Part shown: positions 33,867-46,255 of the stretch, piece after piece
Position numbering within the stretch: position 1 is the first letter of the stretch
Layout: each line of letters starts with the position of its first letter
NCBI GenBank assembly: GCA_900095095.1
Contig: FMBT01000304.1
Span: forward strand, 515,828 to 579,827
Length of the DNA stretch: 64,000 nucleotides
Direction of reading: 5' to 3'
Origin: Fragilariopsis cylindrus CCMP1102
Taxonomy: Eukaryota > Bacillariophyta > Bacillariophyceae > Bacillariales > Bacillariaceae
Notes under the pieces: generated by a model
Seen by the model: only the letters and a program-made list of their open reading frames with translations
The model's database searches: none
What the model was told of the DNA's origin: nothing
Translations under genes and position numbers: made by a program

Positions 33867-36583
33867 TTAAAAGCATACGGTACAGCAATCAGGTTGAGAA
33901 CATTGTAATTTAGGATTATCTCCTGCACAATCTGCTGTTAAAAAGTTTAATGCACCTGATGTACGTAGATCACAAATTTCTTGTGGCATTGTTCCTGTCA
34001 AATCAGTAAAGTGTAGAAACAAATTAACAAGTCCATCAAGTTGTCCAATCGAACTTGGCACGGTACCACTGATGCCGGTATCGAATAGACTTAATTGTTG
34101 CATATCAGTAAAGTCACCAATATATTCCGGTATTGTTCCTGTTATACCACCATTATTATTTAGAAACAATACACGTAACATTTGCATAGTTTCCCATTCA
34201 GCAGGAATTGCTCCACTTAATTCATTACGATCGAGTCGTAAGAATCGTAATCGATCCATCATACCCATTTCGGATGGTAATGTACCAAAGAATCCATTAT
34301 TGTCCATAAATAAAATTTGTAATCCACTTAAATTAGCAAAATTAGGACTTAACGTGCCAGTTAATTCATTAGAATCTAAATCAAGTATTGTTATACGTGA
34401 CGCATCAAACATTTCTTCTGGTATTGATCCAGTTAATTGGTTTGAATCTAAATCTAATGTAACTAATTTTTCCAGTAAACCAAATGTTGTTGGAATTGTT
34501 CCAGTTAAGAAATTTAAACCTTCTTCTAATTCACCATCAAAATCAATATCTTCAAGTTGTTCCATAAATCCTAATTCATCAGGAAGCTGTCCACGTAGAT
34601 TGTTTTCATCAATTGATATACTAGTAACACGTAATCGATTACAAGTAATACCAAACCAGAGACATACATCACTTGACGATAAGAATCTTGCATTTTCACC
34701 TTCTGGACATTGGTTTGGATTTGGGGACTGTAACGCGTTACATTCATTCCATTGATCACCTTCTGTACTAAAGTATAGTACAGCTAATATGTAACGTTGT
34801 TGGACATCTAAAAATTCGTCAGGACAAACCTGTTCCGAATCATCATTGATTAACCAATTAAATGCATCATTTTGGGGAGTACCAACCTGTGTAATCTTAG
34901 CTGCACCTGAGTACGTAGCAAGTTGTCCTTTAATCAACGTTTGGCGTTGTTCGGATGTTAGATCACCACAAGCATCTCCATCCCCACTATCAGGTAAAGG
35001 ATCTGGACCACCATCTGGACCTCCAGGATCATCTGGACCTCCAGGATCATCTGGACCACCAGGATCATCTGGACCACCAGGATCATCTGGACCACCAGGA
35101 TCATCTGGACCTCCAGGATCATCTGGACCTCCAGGATCATCTGGACCACCAGGATCATCTGGACCACCAGGATCATCTGGACCTCCAGGATCATCTGGAC
35201 CACCATTTGGATCATCTGGACCACCATTTGGATCATCTGGACCACCATTTGGATCATCTGGACCTCCAGGATCATCTGGACCACCATTTGGATCATCTGG
35301 ACCACCATTTGGATCAACTGGTGCAGGTGTTAGATTAACTGGTGCAGGTGTTGGATCGACCGGTGCAGGTGTTGGATCGACTGGTGCATTCGTTGGTGCA
35401 TTCGTTGGTGCATTCGTTGGTGCATTCGTTGGTGCATTCGTTGGTGCATTCGTTGGTGCATTCGTTGGTGCATTCGTTGGATTAACTGGTGCAGGTGTTG
35501 GATCATCGACCGGTGATGGTGTTGAATCGACCGGTGATGGTGTTGGATCAATATCTTCTACTGTTGGAACATCCGTAGGCGGTTGTAAAATAGGTGACAT
35601 AGTTGTTGGAACTACTGCTGGTACTGGTGGTTGTGTTACACCTCCAAGTGTTGGTTTGTCTGTTGGACTAATGGGTAAGGTGGGACGAACAGTAGGTTTG
35701 TTGGTTGAAGAAGAATCAACGGGTTTGTCTGTTGGAGGACGATTCGTTGGATTCTTTGTAGGTTTATTTGTCTAATAAAAACAGATAGAGGAAAGGGAAA
35801 GAGAGAGAGATAGAAGTGGTGTAAGGTTATAAGATATCATATGCAGAACACAAAGAACTGACGAATATAAAAGGAACAATATGAAACAAGAACAAATGAA
35901 TAGACTCCTTCCTTCCTTGTTCCTTCTTTCGTTTTATCATCCCGTATGCTCATCGATCGTCTTGAGAACATTTTGAACATTTGAAGGGAAAGAAAAAGAT
36001 AACTTACAGTTTCCATACTCATACTAAATTCATTATTACGAATAAGATTTGCCATATCTGTTGCATCATAGAATGCATTTGTTTCTTGTGCAATAGACTG
36101 ATGATTTGCTTCTCTCAACCAATCAGCCTGTAGTAAATTTCGATTAACATTTGCATTTGCAGTGTTTTTATTATTATTACTATTACTATTATTAGTCCTT
36201 GTTCGAGTTGCTGTTGTTGTTGTTGTTGATGATGATGCTTTCGTGGATGCCATTATTTGCATAATATTTGTTTCTTCTAATATACGATCAGCAACACTAT
36301 CAACTTTTTCTTGTTGTTTTTTATTAATTCTCGTATTGCTACTCGAATTCGAAGAGAATGATGGTGATGATTCTGATGATTTTGATTCTTCTGAGTCTAT
36401 TTTTAATAAAACTGCCGTCCTTCGTAATCCACCAGCACGACGATGACGACGAACATTATTATTGTTACTGTTGCTGCTATCATCTTTTGCTGCTGTCGCG
36501 ACTGTTGCTGTTGCTGCTGCTGTCCCGACGATCAATGTCGCACCGACGATGATATTGTAAATTCCCCCAGTAAATACTTTCAT
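33867..36583 (-). CDS. Secreted LRR protein with collagen-like GPDDPG and NAPT repeats (LRR paralogue B), two exons
   Basis: Exon 1 is 36583-36008 and exon 2 is 35771-33867; the GTAAGT-TTAG intron is phase 0; 826 residues. A signal peptide (residues 1-~26) is followed by a Ser/Asn/Thr-rich, partly basic spacer, PT repeats (TDKPT, NPTNRPP), an eightfold NAPT array, APVDPTP units and about 20 GGPDDP/GPDDPG units. The globular region reads AFNWLINDDSEQVCP, QRYILAVLYFSTEGDQW and VCLWFGITCNRLRV. About nine LRRs of the LxxNxLTGxIP type follow, then LTADCAGDNP and CSQPDCCTVCF. The order matches paralogue A at 24,345, and both share the ~100-residue INDD/QRY/GDxW module. Likely surface-exposed. Function unknown. 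Confidence 0.88.
35000..35330. repeat. 18-bp minisatellite encoding GPDDPG repeats
   Basis: About 20 tandem copies of ATCATCTGGACCWCCAGG and the longer CCATTTGG variant. Open in several frames on both strands. Confidence 0.9.
35385..35480. repeat. 12-bp minisatellite encoding NAPT
   Basis: Eight near-perfect copies of GGTGCATTCGTT on the plus strand. Confidence 0.9.
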
Positions 36584-37820
36584 TGTTTGGTCTTTATTAC
36601 TCTATTCTAGTAGAAATTGTGCAGTAAAATAGCTTTGTCTTTGATGACGGATCGTGATCGGATCAATGAACTTTGTTTGAGTATGGGAAATAATGAAAGT
36701 GAGGATGAGGCAGTTTGTCGGAAGTCTAACGCTCTGTCTAACGCTCTGAATGAGGGATGGGACCAAACAAGAATGAGTTGGTTGTTTATGTACTGTACAC
36801 GTATAACACAACTGAACTTGTCGTTAGGTTTTTGTTCGTGATGTCTGTCGGAAGCAACAACCCGTTTTATAATGGTGTGTCGTTATGATAAGCTAACTGC
36901 ACATACTAAATTATTATTTTAAAAAACGGTATGCATGTTTGTGTGAAAGAACGAAGATGACCGTCCAGCGTGAAATTTGAATTTATTCATCATAACGGTT
37001 TTCATTTAAGGGTTCATGCTTTCCTTTAACGGAGTTTAACATACCGTTTTAAACAAAAATGATGTATAACGATAATATCGCGCACTAATTCTGCTTACCG
37101 CGCGATTGACCGTTAGTAATGATCATAATGAGATTTAAATTGTTTTTTAGACAACGCCACGTAATTGAATTATCAACAGTACCACTTTGGTGCGTTACAA
37201 GTCTCTCAAACAGATTGAATTTTCGCGCTGGGGATCTGTCGAAAGCATTGAATAATCTCCGCGTGGAAATAGACATTAATATAAACACTAATTCATGCCA
37301 AGATTTTACTAGTATTTGTTAGTGTAGTATATAATAACAACTTTAGCATCAAGTATATCCACCTAAAGAGGGGTTTTTTTGAAATTATAAGCTGAGAAGT
37401 TTAAAATTGACCTATTGGATGGAGAAATATTACATTCCTTAGTCTTGTAAGCCTATTGATATCATACAATGTAGGCTCACACACAGCACACATCAAATAA
37501 CCCCCAAAAATGGCCCATTTGCAGTGTTTTGTGTGCATACAGTACATTCAAAAAGATGAATCATGCCAAAATATATGGATGGGGTGCACCATATATACCA
37601 AAGGGAACTTGCTCTTGGTACTTTGTGTTGATGATCCAGCTTAGGTGCGCACAAAAGTGGAAAACCCCGTTTTGGGGCCTAAATGGCCCATTTTGTGGTA
37701 AATGCCACCCTATACCTTCATAACCACCATAGACACCTAAATATTATGAGGACCTTGTAGGTATGGGTATGATAAATGCTAGTACACCCAAACCATCTAG
37801 TGTTATCCTCTGAAACCCTT
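36584..37820. other. Intergenic, no supported gene
   Basis: Upstream of LRR paralogue B. No supported gene, repeat or RNA. Confidence 0.5.
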
Positions 37821-38640
37821 CCAAATAAGATATTTTGTATTCATTTCTGATCCAAAATCTTGTTGTTTGTGTGCCTTCCACACCAGCAAATTGAATATCA
37901 TTCCGCAACCACAGGAACAGGAAAGTTGTAGGAGGCAAACACAATATTCTAATACTCTATGTGAATGCTTATGCAACCAACGCATCTGGAGTTGTCCTCT
38001 GAAATCCTTTCAAATAAGATATTTTGTATTCATTTCTGATCCAAAATCTTGTTGTTTGTGTGCCTTCCACACCAGCAAATTGAATATCATTCCGCAACCA
38101 CATGAACAAAAAAGTTGTAGGAGGGAAACACAATGTTCTAGTACTCTATTTGAATGCTAGTGCATATGACTCATCTGGAGTTGTCCTCTGCAACCCTTTC
38201 AAATGAGATATTTTGTGGTTCCTCTCTATTTGAAAATCTTGTTGTTTGTGTGCGTGCAACAACAGCAAGATAAATTTTATTCCTCAACCACATGAACAAA
38301 AAAGTTGTAGGAGGCAAACACAATGTTCTAGTACACTATGTGAATGTTTGTGCACATGACTCATCTGGTGTTGTCCTCTGAAACCCTTTCAAATAAGATA
38401 TGTTGTTGTTAGTTTTGATCCAAAATCTTGTTGTTTATGTGCCTTCCACACCAGCAAAATAAATTTCATTCTGCAACCACAAGAACAGAAAAGTTGTAGG
38501 AGGCAAACACTATGTTCTAGTAGACGATGTGGATGCTAGTGCACTAGTGCACCTGACCCATCTGGTGCTGTCCTATGGAACCCTTTTACTTGAGATATTT
38601 TGTGGTTCATTATTTCTGATCAAAATTTGTATGGTCTAAA
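37821..38640. repeat. ~189-bp tandem satellite, four to five degenerate units
   Basis: The unit starts near AAATAAGATATTTTGTATTC and includes CAAAATCTTGTTGTTTGTGTGC, CACCAGCAAA and AAAGTTGTAGGAGGCAAACA. AGATATTTTGT-type anchors occur at 37828, 38017, 38206, 38396 and 38593, i.e. 189-197-bp spacing. Divergence increases toward the end. Confidence 0.9.
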
Positions 38641-39838
38641 ATACATACATTTCATTATTTAAACATACCACCAGGTAGATTTGAACACATAATTGATTCA
38701 CTTTTCTCACTAGGACATATTACTTGTGAATGGGAAGCATTATCATCCCAACCCACCATTATTTTGAATGTAATTGCACTTTACCCCTGTTTTCCAAACG
38801 CGGCCATTAAAAACCAATTTTGACAGGAACATTTACACTTGGATCCACTCCTACGGATCCACTCCTACCTGAAATCAAAGAGTGAGTGTATGTGGGTTCT
38901 ATTCCTGTAAACAGTATCAACTCAATTCAACAACTAGGACTTTAGAGTGAGATTTTGTTATGCAATTCTTGTAAATTTGTCTATGTAAGAGGTAGGTAGG
39001 TTGCATTGAGTTAGAAGTAAGGGACAACAACAATATTGGTGTAGTACATCCCTGGTGGATCCACACCTGGTGCACCATGATGCCTCTATTCCTGTCAGCC
39101 AAACTGTATGAAACAATAAAAAGAACTGCTACTGCTGCTACTGTGTGAGAGTTTGCTGTGTATATTGTATCACTGGTGGATCTACAACATGTAGGTTCTG
39201 TTCTGTTCTTTCCTGTCAATCATGATACAACAACTGCTGATGTGTGAGGAAACTAGCTTTCTACTCCATGCAAGCTACACATGGCATAGCAATAATTGTC
39301 ACTTAGTTAGCCTCCTGTCTCATGTATAGGAGGTGGTACTAAAATAATATGACTGTGGTACATCCATTCCTCACACATGCTCTGGTTTTATCTATTCCCT
39401 GCCAACCAACCAAAGAATTGCTGCTACTGCTGTGTGCAAATTTTCTATTGCTCACTCCCTGTAGTTTTTTGCATGCCATGTAAAGGTGGTTAATGGTACA
39501 ATGATGATACTAAAAACTGGTGGTATATCAACTGATGGATCCACTTGTTGGTGCATGATGGTTTTTTTCTAAGATCTACTATTGTGTAAGAGTTTGTTGC
39601 ACACTTCCTGTAAACCCTCTACATACCATGTAGTATAAAGGTGGTGGTACACTGGTTGATCCACTCCTCCTGATGCATTTGAAACAGCAACAACAACAAG
39701 GAACACTCTGAAATTTGCATCCACTCCTTTTGTTTCACTTGGGCATATTATCTATTCCTGTCCACCAAACAGTATGAAAAAACAACAACAAGGAGAGGAA
39801 ATGCCCATCTCGTACACTGTTTTTTTACTGAATCACAT
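38641..39838. other. Non-coding, repeat-poor stretch within the satellite tract
   Basis: Recurring phrases such as GGTGGTACA, TGGATCCACTCCT and CTGCTACTGCT, but no clear tandem unit and no coding frame. Confidence 0.5.
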
Positions 39839-39839
39839 G

Positions 39840-40599
39840 TAAGGAGGTAGGATATTATGCACAACAAACCACACACTCAGTCTGATGGTGTACATTGTGG
39901 TACTACACACACACACACACACACAGACGTGCATACACTACTGCTGCTACTATTAGCACTGATCTAATCAGATCAATATAAATAGTTGAAGGACATAACC
40001 ACATTATAGTAGAGCAACAGGTAGGGTAGGTAGGTATCAACCAGTATCAACCAATGGGACCACATTTAGGTGGAGCACAAAAGGAATATGTAAGGAGGTA
40101 GGATATTATGCACAACAAACCACACACTCAGTCTGATGGTGTACATTGTGGTACTACACACACACACACACACACACACAGACGTGCATACACTACTGCT
40201 GCTACTATTAGCACTGATCTAATCAGATCAATATAAATAGTTGAAGGACATAACCACATTATAGTAGAGCAACAGGTAGGGTAGGTAGGTATCAACCAGT
40301 ATCAACCAATGGGACCACATTTAGGTGGAGCACAAAAGGAATATGTAAGGAGGTAGGATATTATGCACAACAAACCACACACTCAGTCTGATGGTGTACA
40401 TTGTGGTACTACACACACACACACACACACACAGACGTGCATACACTACTGCTGCTACTATTAGCACTGATCTAATCAGATCAATATAAATAGTTGAAGG
40501 ACATAACCACATTATAGTAGAGCAACAGGTAGGGTAGGTAGGTATCAACCAGTATCAACCAATGGGACCACATTTAGGTGGAGCACAAAAGGAATAACA
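39840..40599. repeat. ~251-255-bp near-identical tandem repeat, three units
   Basis: Units begin TAAGGAGGTAGGATATTATG at 39840, 40091 and 40346, each containing a (CA)n tract of differing length, GATCTAATCAGATC, and a block ending GGAGCACAAAAGGAAT. Apart from the CA length the units look identical, so expansion is recent. A diverged partial fourth unit lies at 40801-40952. Confidence 0.92.
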
Positions 40600-40717
40600 A
40601 CAGTATGACTTCAAAACTGTTGATTCATCTACCTGAAAGAAGGTGCAAAAATTGGAATGGTAATGTTGTTGCTGTTATTGAGATGAGAGGAAGAGAGAGA
40701 TGAGAGAGAGAGAGAGA

Positions 40718-40771
<54 letters not shown>

Positions 40772-41060
40772 GAGAGAGATTAGATGCCTACACAGTGGGT
40801 ACTGCTACTATTAGCACTGATCTAATCAGATCAATATATAAATAGTTGATGGACATGACCACATTATAGTAGAGCAACAGGTAGGGTAGGTAGGTAGGTA
40901 TCAACCAATGGGACCGCATTTAGGTGGAGCACAAAAGGAATAATAGCATGACCTCAAAACTGTTGATTCGTCTACCTGAAAGAGGGTGCAAAATTGGAAA
41001 GGTAATTTAGTTGCTGTTATTGAGATGAGAGATAGAGAGAGAAAGTGAGAGAGAGAGAGA

Positions 41061-41114
<54 letters not shown>

Positions 41115-41160
41115 TAAAGATTAGATGCCTACACTTACAGTGTGTGTGTGTGTGTGTGTT
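40600..41160. repeat. Partial higher-order duplication with GA/GT microsatellites
   Basis: The block ACTTCAAAACTGTTGATTCA to the GA/GT tract (40608-40780) recurs diverged at 40950-41110, together with the partial satellite unit at 40801-40952. The GA, GT and mixed runs are long. Confidence 0.85.
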
Positions 41161-42099
41161 GTGGACTTCTTCTCTTCCTATTTTTTTCCACCACCAGAGC
41201 AATCACTACCAATCATTATTAATCAGAGAAATAATAGTAGAGAGGAAAAGATACCACAACAAAATAAACAAAATGATAAAATGTATTTACAGTAACTTAC
41301 CGGTATGTTGTGGATGTGGAAGCAGAACACAAAGCAAGGCAGAGGATAAAGTTACGGTAGCGAAAGAACAATAGTGAAAATGAATGATAGTGGCAATAGC
41401 GATCATCAATCATCAATCATCAATCATCACGCTACTGTACTGTACAAGAAGATGTGTTGACGATGATGAGTTAGTTGTTGTAGATAAAAATTAAATTAAA
41501 CTAAATTCCGATTGATTCGATTCGTTACTGTTGTTGGTCATGTTGCTTTCATGCATGATTGCATGACGATGACGATGACTTGGGGTTGCATCAACAACAA
41601 TTAATAGCGGTCCGTGATGCGATGATGGCAAGGTGTTTATTAGTTTTTCTGTGGATAGTTTGTACAGTACGTAACAGCTCTAAAGTCTAAAATGTGCTAC
41701 TATAGCTAACTAGTAGCAATTCAGTACAGTACAGTACAGTAGACTAGTAGATCTATATAAAAGTTTGATGTGGTTTTTAAAAAGGCATTCTTAGGTAATT
41801 ACTGTAAATGCAGTTTATTTGTTGAATTATGTAGAATGGATCATATATATATATTCATAGTATTTCTGATTATGTATGTTTACGTTTACGTTTCTTCTTC
41901 TTTTGTGTTAAATATCTTCTACATCATCATCACGACGACGACGACGACGACGACGATAGTTGAAATCATCCACATCATCGTTGTCAACGATGCATTAGTA
42001 GTAGAACTACTTGAAGCATCAGGTACTAATACCATGATTAGAAGTATCAACACCGTACCGTCGTTATTGATTGTTGGTGTTCATTTCATACTTTATTCT
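41161..42099. other. Intergenic, no supported gene
   Basis: Between the satellite tract and the kelch-like gene. Contains ATCAATC tandems (41402-41426), ACAGT tandems (41725-41740) and a GAC/CGA tract (41931-41956). Open frames here appear to be noise. Confidence 0.5.
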
Positions 42100-43301
42100 T
42101 CACCATTGCTGCATAGTAATTTCATTACTTGTTGGGAAACAGTTACATGCTTCATCAAATAAATTGTGTCCACCGAATGCAAATTCGGTGGACACATGAT
42201 CATTCTCACTTGATGCTGGCCATGCTTCAGTAATAAAGCTAGGACGAAATCCTTGACGCATATCAACAAAATTATCACCTCTTGTAATTGTTGTAGTATC
42301 ATATACTTCAACATCAATGATACCAGTACCAGTAGTTAATTCGGTTGTTGTATCAAACATAAATGTTGTACTACTAAGAGAATCATTAGGAACAATTTCA
42401 ATATAAATTTTAGTTTTATCACCAGAATCATCAGTGGAAACAAAAATTGTCTCTGATGTTAAATATTCATTTGGTATAGTACCAACAGTTGTCCATGTAT
42501 TCATGATCGGATCATATACCTATTTGTATTTGTGTAATCATGTTGTTTGTTGTTATGATTGAAAAGGGGGGGGAGTTGAATCCATCGTTTTAAGTTAGTA
42601 GTGAAATAGACAAAAGTGAGAACACACACACACACACACACACACACGTGTACTGCATACAATACAATACAATATACTTTACTTACATCCACTTCAGGAA
42701 TAATTGTATCATCAGGTATAGCACGTCCACCAATTAACCAAAGTCTACCATCTGATGTTGCAACAGCCGAATGTTTATAACGTGGTCGTGGCATATCCGC
42801 TAACGTTTCAATTGCACCCGTAGTTTGTGTAGTAACATATCCTGTATTATCCATGGTAGTATCAGAGGATGGAATGAAACCATATAATTTGGAGGATATA
42901 GATTCACACTCTAATCCGAATAATATCGAATCCGCATCACATCCACCTGAGATATAAATCCTAGCTGGTACTTCCTCCACTTTAAAAAGACCTTCTCTAA
43001 TAAATGTTGTTGTACTTGTTGCAGTTGCACTTTCTTGTGTACGACGACGGCTTCTAGTACGAGCACCAATTTCTTCAGCAGAACCAGTAGATGTAATTGT
43101 ATCTTTAGTTGTAACAGATGCTGGAATATATGTAGCAGTATTATCTGCTAATGGTGTTGGTAAAGATACAGTATCCAATACTTTCCAATTGCTTTCTGCC
43201 TCACCACCCATTACTAGGCTACTAAGAAGAGCTACTAAAAGTGTAGCAGACATACTAGCGCCGGAAGAAGAAGAAGGAGAAAAGTTGACGAACAATTTCA
43301 T
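42100..43301 (-). CDS. Secreted kelch-like protein, two exons
   Basis: Exon 1 is 43301-42687 and exon 2 is 42519-42100, phase 0, 344 residues. The intron 42686-42520 contains a (CA)n tract. A signal peptide (about 18-36, LVALLSSLVMGGEAES) is followed by a basic SRRRT segment and a globular part with kelch-like features: IYISGG, MPRPRYKHSAV...GRLWLIGG and, across the splice, EVDVYDPIMNTW (kelch strand then W). The C-terminal half (TKIYIEIV, TFMFDTTT, EVYDTTT) continues a beta-rich pattern, ending AFGGHNLFDEACNCF...MQQW. A complete kelch propeller is not visible: two repeats at most are recognisable. Surface or secreted role inferred. Confidence 0.7.
42166..42195. repeat. Perfect 13-bp hairpin in kelch exon 2
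   Basis: GTGTCCACCGAAT, loop GCAA, then ATTCGGTGGACAC. Confidence 0.95.
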
Positions 43302-44842
43302 AGTGATGGATACGTTCAGTTGCTTGTTTTGCTTTTGTTTTGTTTTTAAAGACCAAAAGTTCTGAATGAGAGAGAATATATTAATATCGCGTTGAAAGAA
43401 TACTCGGGGAGAAAGGAACTCGAATTCGTTTTTGTTTTATCTGATAATACTACACAATGAATGATAATAATATGTGAATGTAGATAGTAGTTTCAGATGT
43501 TATTGGCTGTTATTGTATTAATAAAAGCAGCAACAGTAAGTTAATAGCTATGAATGAAAAAAGAGACTTTTTTTCTAGTGAATACCGTACAAAATTGTAG
43601 TTGAAAATCACAAGATCGTGGTGTGTGTACTAGTCAGTATGCGGTTTGGAAAATGATAAATACACTTCTATAAAAATGGTTGTGTCGTTGGTTGTGTAAA
43701 GTCAATTAAGAATAAAGAGTTCTCTTTTTTAATGGTTTTGTGAAGAAAAAAATACTTAAGGTAATGCATCGCGTCTAAGTTGAAGTTTGGATGAATGAAT
43801 GAAAATAGAAGAGAATCCATCGAAATCACACATCGTTACTTCTAACCATAACATAGATCACTATGAGTAAAATAATATACTTAGTAGAACATTATAGTAC
43901 GTTAAGTTAGGGTGGTTCGCGTCGCGAGTTGAAGGTTCTTTTGGTAAAGTGCTGGGGAAAAGAATGAATAATGAGGGAAGTCCCTTGTTTTTAATGGTTT
44001 GTTTGAAAAATAACAAATAACAAAGCGCCTATAAAAATGTGAGACTTTTTGGCTTGTTTTCGTCGCGCTTTGCTTGCTAAACTGACATAACCTGTGGTGA
44101 TTCCTGCTTACCGGTACCTTCATTTTTATCATGGAATGTGTACTACAGTACTAGTACCGTAGTAGAATAGAAGAAGAATTTGAATGAATGGTTCTTCTGC
44201 CTTGATGTTGGATCTTTGTTCAAGAAAACTCGAAGAAAGTTGTTTGAAAATGAATCGCGTGCGCTAGTAGCTGGGGGATGTGAATTTTCGCTGATTTTCG
44301 ATTTTTTTTCCAAATCGAGGATATTCCTGTGCAAAGCGCCCCAACGCAAAGCAAACGTTGCTTCAGTACAGTACAGTACAGTATCGGTGCTGCTATCAAG
44401 CGCAGATCTATGAATCTACCGTATGAACGATTGCTTGCAATGGACAATGATTTGAATTGAAGAAACGATTGATTGATTGATTCATTCGATTGACTCATTC
44501 ATTCCATTTTGAATAGCTTGTACTAGAAAGAACTATGTATGACTCATAGGTATGCAACTATAGTATCGTACGTATATCTCGTACAAGACATCATTTGCGG
44601 ACATTAGTATCATAAGAAAATTTGAAAATATTTTAAATTTTACCACTAGTAAATACACGTTGAAAATCTGAAAATATCTATCCACGAGTCAAGCAATGAC
44701 ATTTAAGATCACAAAAAAGAATAAAGAACAATTCAGATACAAACTATTACCACTACTACTCCTACCATTACCCAATTGCTTCATGTAATCATTGAATCAT
44801 TTTCTTTTAAAGTACAACATACAGTACAGAACAGGTACAATC
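43302..44842. other. Divergent intergenic region, no supported gene
   Basis: Separates the kelch-like gene (-) from the CDF-like gene (+). Promoter sequences must lie here, but no motif could be supported. Confidence 0.55.
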
Positions 44843-46255
44843 ATGATGAATATTACCGTCACTACCGCTACACTATTATTATTTACTATGACGTTGATTT
44901 CGGCGGTGCATGGTTGGACCATCAATCCTATTTCTACTGTGATATTACTACGACCACCGAGTTCGCGGTATTGTTCTACAATTAACAATAATAATAATAA
45001 TAATGCCGTTGATGTACTAGTCCGACGACAACGATCACAGCAACAACAACAACGTCAGTCACGACTGTTTGCTCTTTCTGCTTCTGCTTCTGCTTCTTCA
45101 ACTTCTTCTTCCACTGATACTTCTACTACTGATGTAGATTGCGATCAACAGCAGCAGCAGCAGGATGGCGATGGCGAGTATGATTATGACAAATGTATTA
45201 TTGATGAAGATATATTATTATCTAATTGTGCTGAACTAGAATCATTCATTAGTAGTGCAACAGCAAGTAGAACAGGTATTACTACTACTACTATTACCAC
45301 TACCACTACTGCTACTACTGCAACTATGAATATGAATATTCCCAACAACAACAACAATGACAATGCGAAGTCATCATCGTGTTTTTCCAGAAGCACGAGA
45401 GGTCTATCATCTACCGTGAAAGGTCTGATTATGTCGGCTGTTTTATTTTTCACTTTAAGTACGGCACAGATTGTTTTTGCTGTCATTGGTAACTCATTGG
45501 CATTGAGGGCTGATGCAGGAGCAATGTATGCTGATGTTGTTGTATATGTAATTGCAATTTATTGTGAATCAATCCCAGAATCGAAAGCAAGATATAAGCG
45601 TATCTTTACGCTAGTGGTATCATTCCTTTCTACTATCATATTATTAAGTATAACTATCAAATTCACTTACGAGGGATCGATCGGTATTTCAAATCGTATC
45701 GCCGTACACAACTCTATGGATGATGCATCTGCGAACGGCACAGTTATGATAATTTTTGGTGTACTCAATATGCTCATTGATTTATCGTGTCTATTCTACG
45801 GTGTTTTATTACCAAGACTTCGTAAAAAGAAGATGAAACACAACAATAATAATGATAATGATAACGATGTTATTGATGACGAGGATAATAGTGAATTGAA
45901 TGTTAATACGATGGCTGCATATGCACATGTTGCTGCCGATTTGATCCGTTCCACTGCAACAATTATTGCTGCTGTTATTATTTTATTGAAGGCACCATTT
46001 TATGAATTTGCGGATGATGTATCAAGTTTAGTTGCTAATATAACAATTATATTAGGTTGTACTGTCGGATTATGGGAATGGTGGTGTAAGCTACAACATC
46101 ATCATCATGTTAATAAGAATGATTGTTTATTATTAGAGGAACAACAAGAAAAAGACGCTACCGACAACACTGACGATAGCGATAACAATTTCAGTGACGA
46201 TGACATGTATGTTACCACCAAACTCCAACATAAATTTACAGCATTCAAAGAATAA
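44843..46255 (+). CDS. CDF-like (cation diffusion facilitator / ZnT-like) membrane protein
   Basis: 470 residues from the first ATG (44843; a second is at 44846). N-terminal hydrophobic MNITVTTATLLLFTMTLISA, then a low-complexity Gln/Ser/Thr/Asn region to about 190. Six helices follow, with a short DND loop after helix 4. Helix 2 reads RADAGAMYADVVVY (Asp224, Asp231), and helix 5 reads AYAHVAADLIRS with His362 and Asp366. This matches the CDF pattern (DAxHMxxD and HxxxD). The first ligand of the helix-2 pair, normally His or Asp at 227, is Ala, so metal transport may be altered. A His-rich HHHH follows the last helix. The last ~17 codons are an antisense copy of part of the seven-helix gene at 8.6 kb (46208-46293). 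Confidence 0.7.
   Translation: MMNITVTTATLLLFTMTLISAVHGWTINPISTVILLRPPSSRYCSTINNNNNNNAVDVLVRRQRSQQQQQRQSRLFALSASASASSTSSSTDTSTTDVDCDQQQQQQDGDGEYDYDKCIIDEDILLSNCAELESFISSATASRTGITTTTITTTTTATTATMNMNIPNNNNNDNAKSSSCFSRSTRGLSSTVKGLIMSAVLFFTLSTAQIVFAVIGNSLALRADAGAMYADVVVYVIAIYCESIPESKARYKRIFTLVVSFLSTIILLSITIKFTYEGSIGISNRIAVHNSMDDASANGTVMIIFGVLNMLIDLSCLFYGVLLPRLRKKKMKHNNNNDNDNDVIDDEDNSELNVNTMAAYAHVAADLIRSTATIIAAVIILLKAPFYEFADDVSSLVANITIILGCTVGLWEWWCKLQHHHHVNKNDCLLLEEQQEKDATDNTDDSDNNFSDDDMYVTTKLQHKFTAFKE

Noticed and set aside
34958-35317. Met/Gln/Ile repeat frame on the minus strand
   Set aside because: Shadow of the GPDDPG minisatellite.
34846-35775. 309-codon plus-strand frame encoding collagen-like GPPGSS repeats
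   Set aside because: It is the antisense of the LRR paralogue B linker: the 18-bp minisatellite is open in several frames. The minus strand has the signal peptide, splice, conserved module and LRRs.
37821-38640. CRISPR-like array
   Set aside because: Eukaryotic context; repeats are 189 bp with no unique spacers.
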